From Solirubrobacterales bacterium (GTDB taxonomy: Bacteria > Actinomycetota > Thermoleophilia > Solirubrobacterales > Solirubrobacteraceae): 5,223 nucleotides of DNA. Both the position numbers and the translations under genes were made by a program. A model generated the notes under the pieces. That model searched no databases and had not been told where the DNA came from. It was given only the letters and a program-made list of their open reading frames with translations. This document shows, piece by piece, positions 4,704 through 5,223 of this stretch. Where the stretch lies: positions 1 through 5,223 of the forward strand of contig JAATFK010000478.1 in assembly GCA_015655225.1 (NCBI GenBank), given 5' to 3'. Position 1 is the first letter of the stretch. The number at the start of each line of letters is the position of its first letter.

Positions 4704-5223
4704 CCCTCGGCGGCCGGTCTCGGCGGTCTCGGTCTCGCTCTGCGCGCGCGGCTCGGCTGGACGCGCGAGGGCTCCCCCGGCTGTCTGGCGAAGTTCGGCG
4801 GCCAGGGGGCGTCGCCGAGGCCCTCCTCCTCGTCGCGCCTGGCGAGCGCCAGCAGTTGGTCGAGGGAGCCGGCGTGCGCGTCGATCGTCGCGTGCGGGTC
4901 GCCGTCGGAGGCGAGCAGGGCGGGGACGGTCGCGAGCGTGAAGGCGGCCGCCTCGACGGTCGGGACCTGGTCCCAGGTGAGCGGCATCGAGACGCGGGCG
5001 TCGGGCGTCGGGCGGACCGACCAGGCGGAGGCGACGGTGCGGTCGCGCGCGTTCTGGTTGTAGTCGACGAAGACGCCGGGGCGCTCCTCCTTCCACCATC
5101 TGCTGGTGGCCAGCTCGGGGACGCGGCGCTCGACCTCGCGCGCGAGCGCGAGCGCCGCGCGGCGCACCTCGGTGAAGCCGTGCTCCGGGTGGACGCGCAC
5201 GTTGACGTGGATCCCGCGCGAGC
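4700..5223 (-). CDS. LigD-type primase-polymerase domain (PolDom) protein, N-terminus beyond right edge
   Basis: This archaeo-eukaryotic-primase-type polymerase fills gaps and adds (ribo)nucleotides during end joining, usually with Ku and a ligase. The frame stays open to the window edge, and the first visible residues SRGIHVNVRVHPEHG match the conserved G-S-(R/K)-G-(L/I)-H nucleotide-binding motif of LigD polymerase domains, so the gene begins outside the window. It continues with ALAREVERRVPELATSRWWK, then GVFVDYNQNARDRT, whose Asp matches the third metal-binding aspartate of the family. SVRPTPDARVSMPLTWDQVP and EGLGDAPWPPNFARQPGEP are also typical. The first two catalytic aspartates would lie outside. 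The protein ends in an Arg/Pro-rich tail (PSRARRARPRPPRPAAEG) with no ligase domain. The separate LigC gene upstream could be its ligase partner, as mycobacterial PolD1 lies beside LigC. Confidence 0.92.
   Translation of the reverse strand, partial: SRGIHVNVRVHPEHGFTEVRRAALALAREVERRVPELATSRWWKEERPGVFVDYNQNARDRTVASAWSVRPTPDARVSMPLTWDQVPTVEAAAFTLATVPALLASDGDPHATIDAHAGSLDQLLALARRDEEEGLGDAPWPPNFARQPGEPSRVQPSRARRARPRPPRPAAEG

Noticed and set aside
3684..5099. A 471-codon open frame on the minus strand, opposite the MDR gene and in another frame of the polymerase gene
   Set aside because: Low-complexity Arg-rich translation, no family motif, and it runs through both the MDR gene and the polymerase gene out of frame.
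4700..5200. Polymerase gene starting at GTG 5200
   Set aside because: The frame upstream encodes the conserved SRGIHVNV motif and remains open to the window edge, so 5200 is internal.
1..5223. A defence, secretion or CRISPR-like system hidden in the window
   Set aside because: All strands and gaps are accounted for by familiar families; there are no spaced repeats, integrase, transposase or unexplained gene-sized space.

Overview
The window looks like ordinary chromosomal DNA from a very GC-rich actinobacterium. Third codon positions are almost all G or C, SD-led and apparently leaderless genes are mixed, and -10 elements have the TAnnnT form. The style of the proteins, and a freestanding LigC-type ligase plus a freestanding LigD-type polymerase domain, would fit Thermoleophilia (Solirubrobacter/Conexibacter-like). 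That placement is an inference. I see no mobile element, tRNA, rRNA or CRISPR array.

Layout, left to right. (1) A LysR-type regulator, cut by the left edge, reads leftward from 304. (2) A 71-bp divergent promoter region carries a textbook LysR box, ATAG-N7-CTAT. (3) An EamA/DMT-family ten-helix transporter reads rightward from about 376. Its open frame runs on past its last helix and overlaps the next gene. (4) A small LigC-type ATP-dependent DNA ligase spans 1305-2249. (5) A Sulfotransfer_4-like P-loop protein begins at 2317. Its frame breaks in a C run at 2915-2919, and the expected C-terminus continues in the -1 frame to 2975. (6) A TetR regulator reads leftward from 3616 to 2972. (7) Its divergent partner, a cysteine-free zinc-independent quinone-oxidoreductase-like MDR enzyme, spans 3720-4703. 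Two matching palindromic operators lie in or beside the gap between them. (8) A LigD-type primase/polymerase domain protein reads leftward from the right edge to 4700, with its N-terminus outside the window.

Three units can be read from this. LysR plus EamA is a regulator/exporter pair, with the box placed where LysR proteins usually bind. TetR plus MDR is a self-contained autoregulated redox pair. LigC plus PolDom are the two catalytic activities of bacterial non-homologous end joining, encoded separately and about 2.5 kb apart, with the TetR/MDR pair and the sulfotransferase between them. No Ku gene is visible.

Packing is very tight. Both convergent gene pairs end on a shared CTAG in which each strand reads its own TAG stop. 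I found no wholly new system. The most useful observations are the LysR box, the twin TetR operators, the sulfotransferase frameshift, the transporter/ligase overlap and the split end-joining set.
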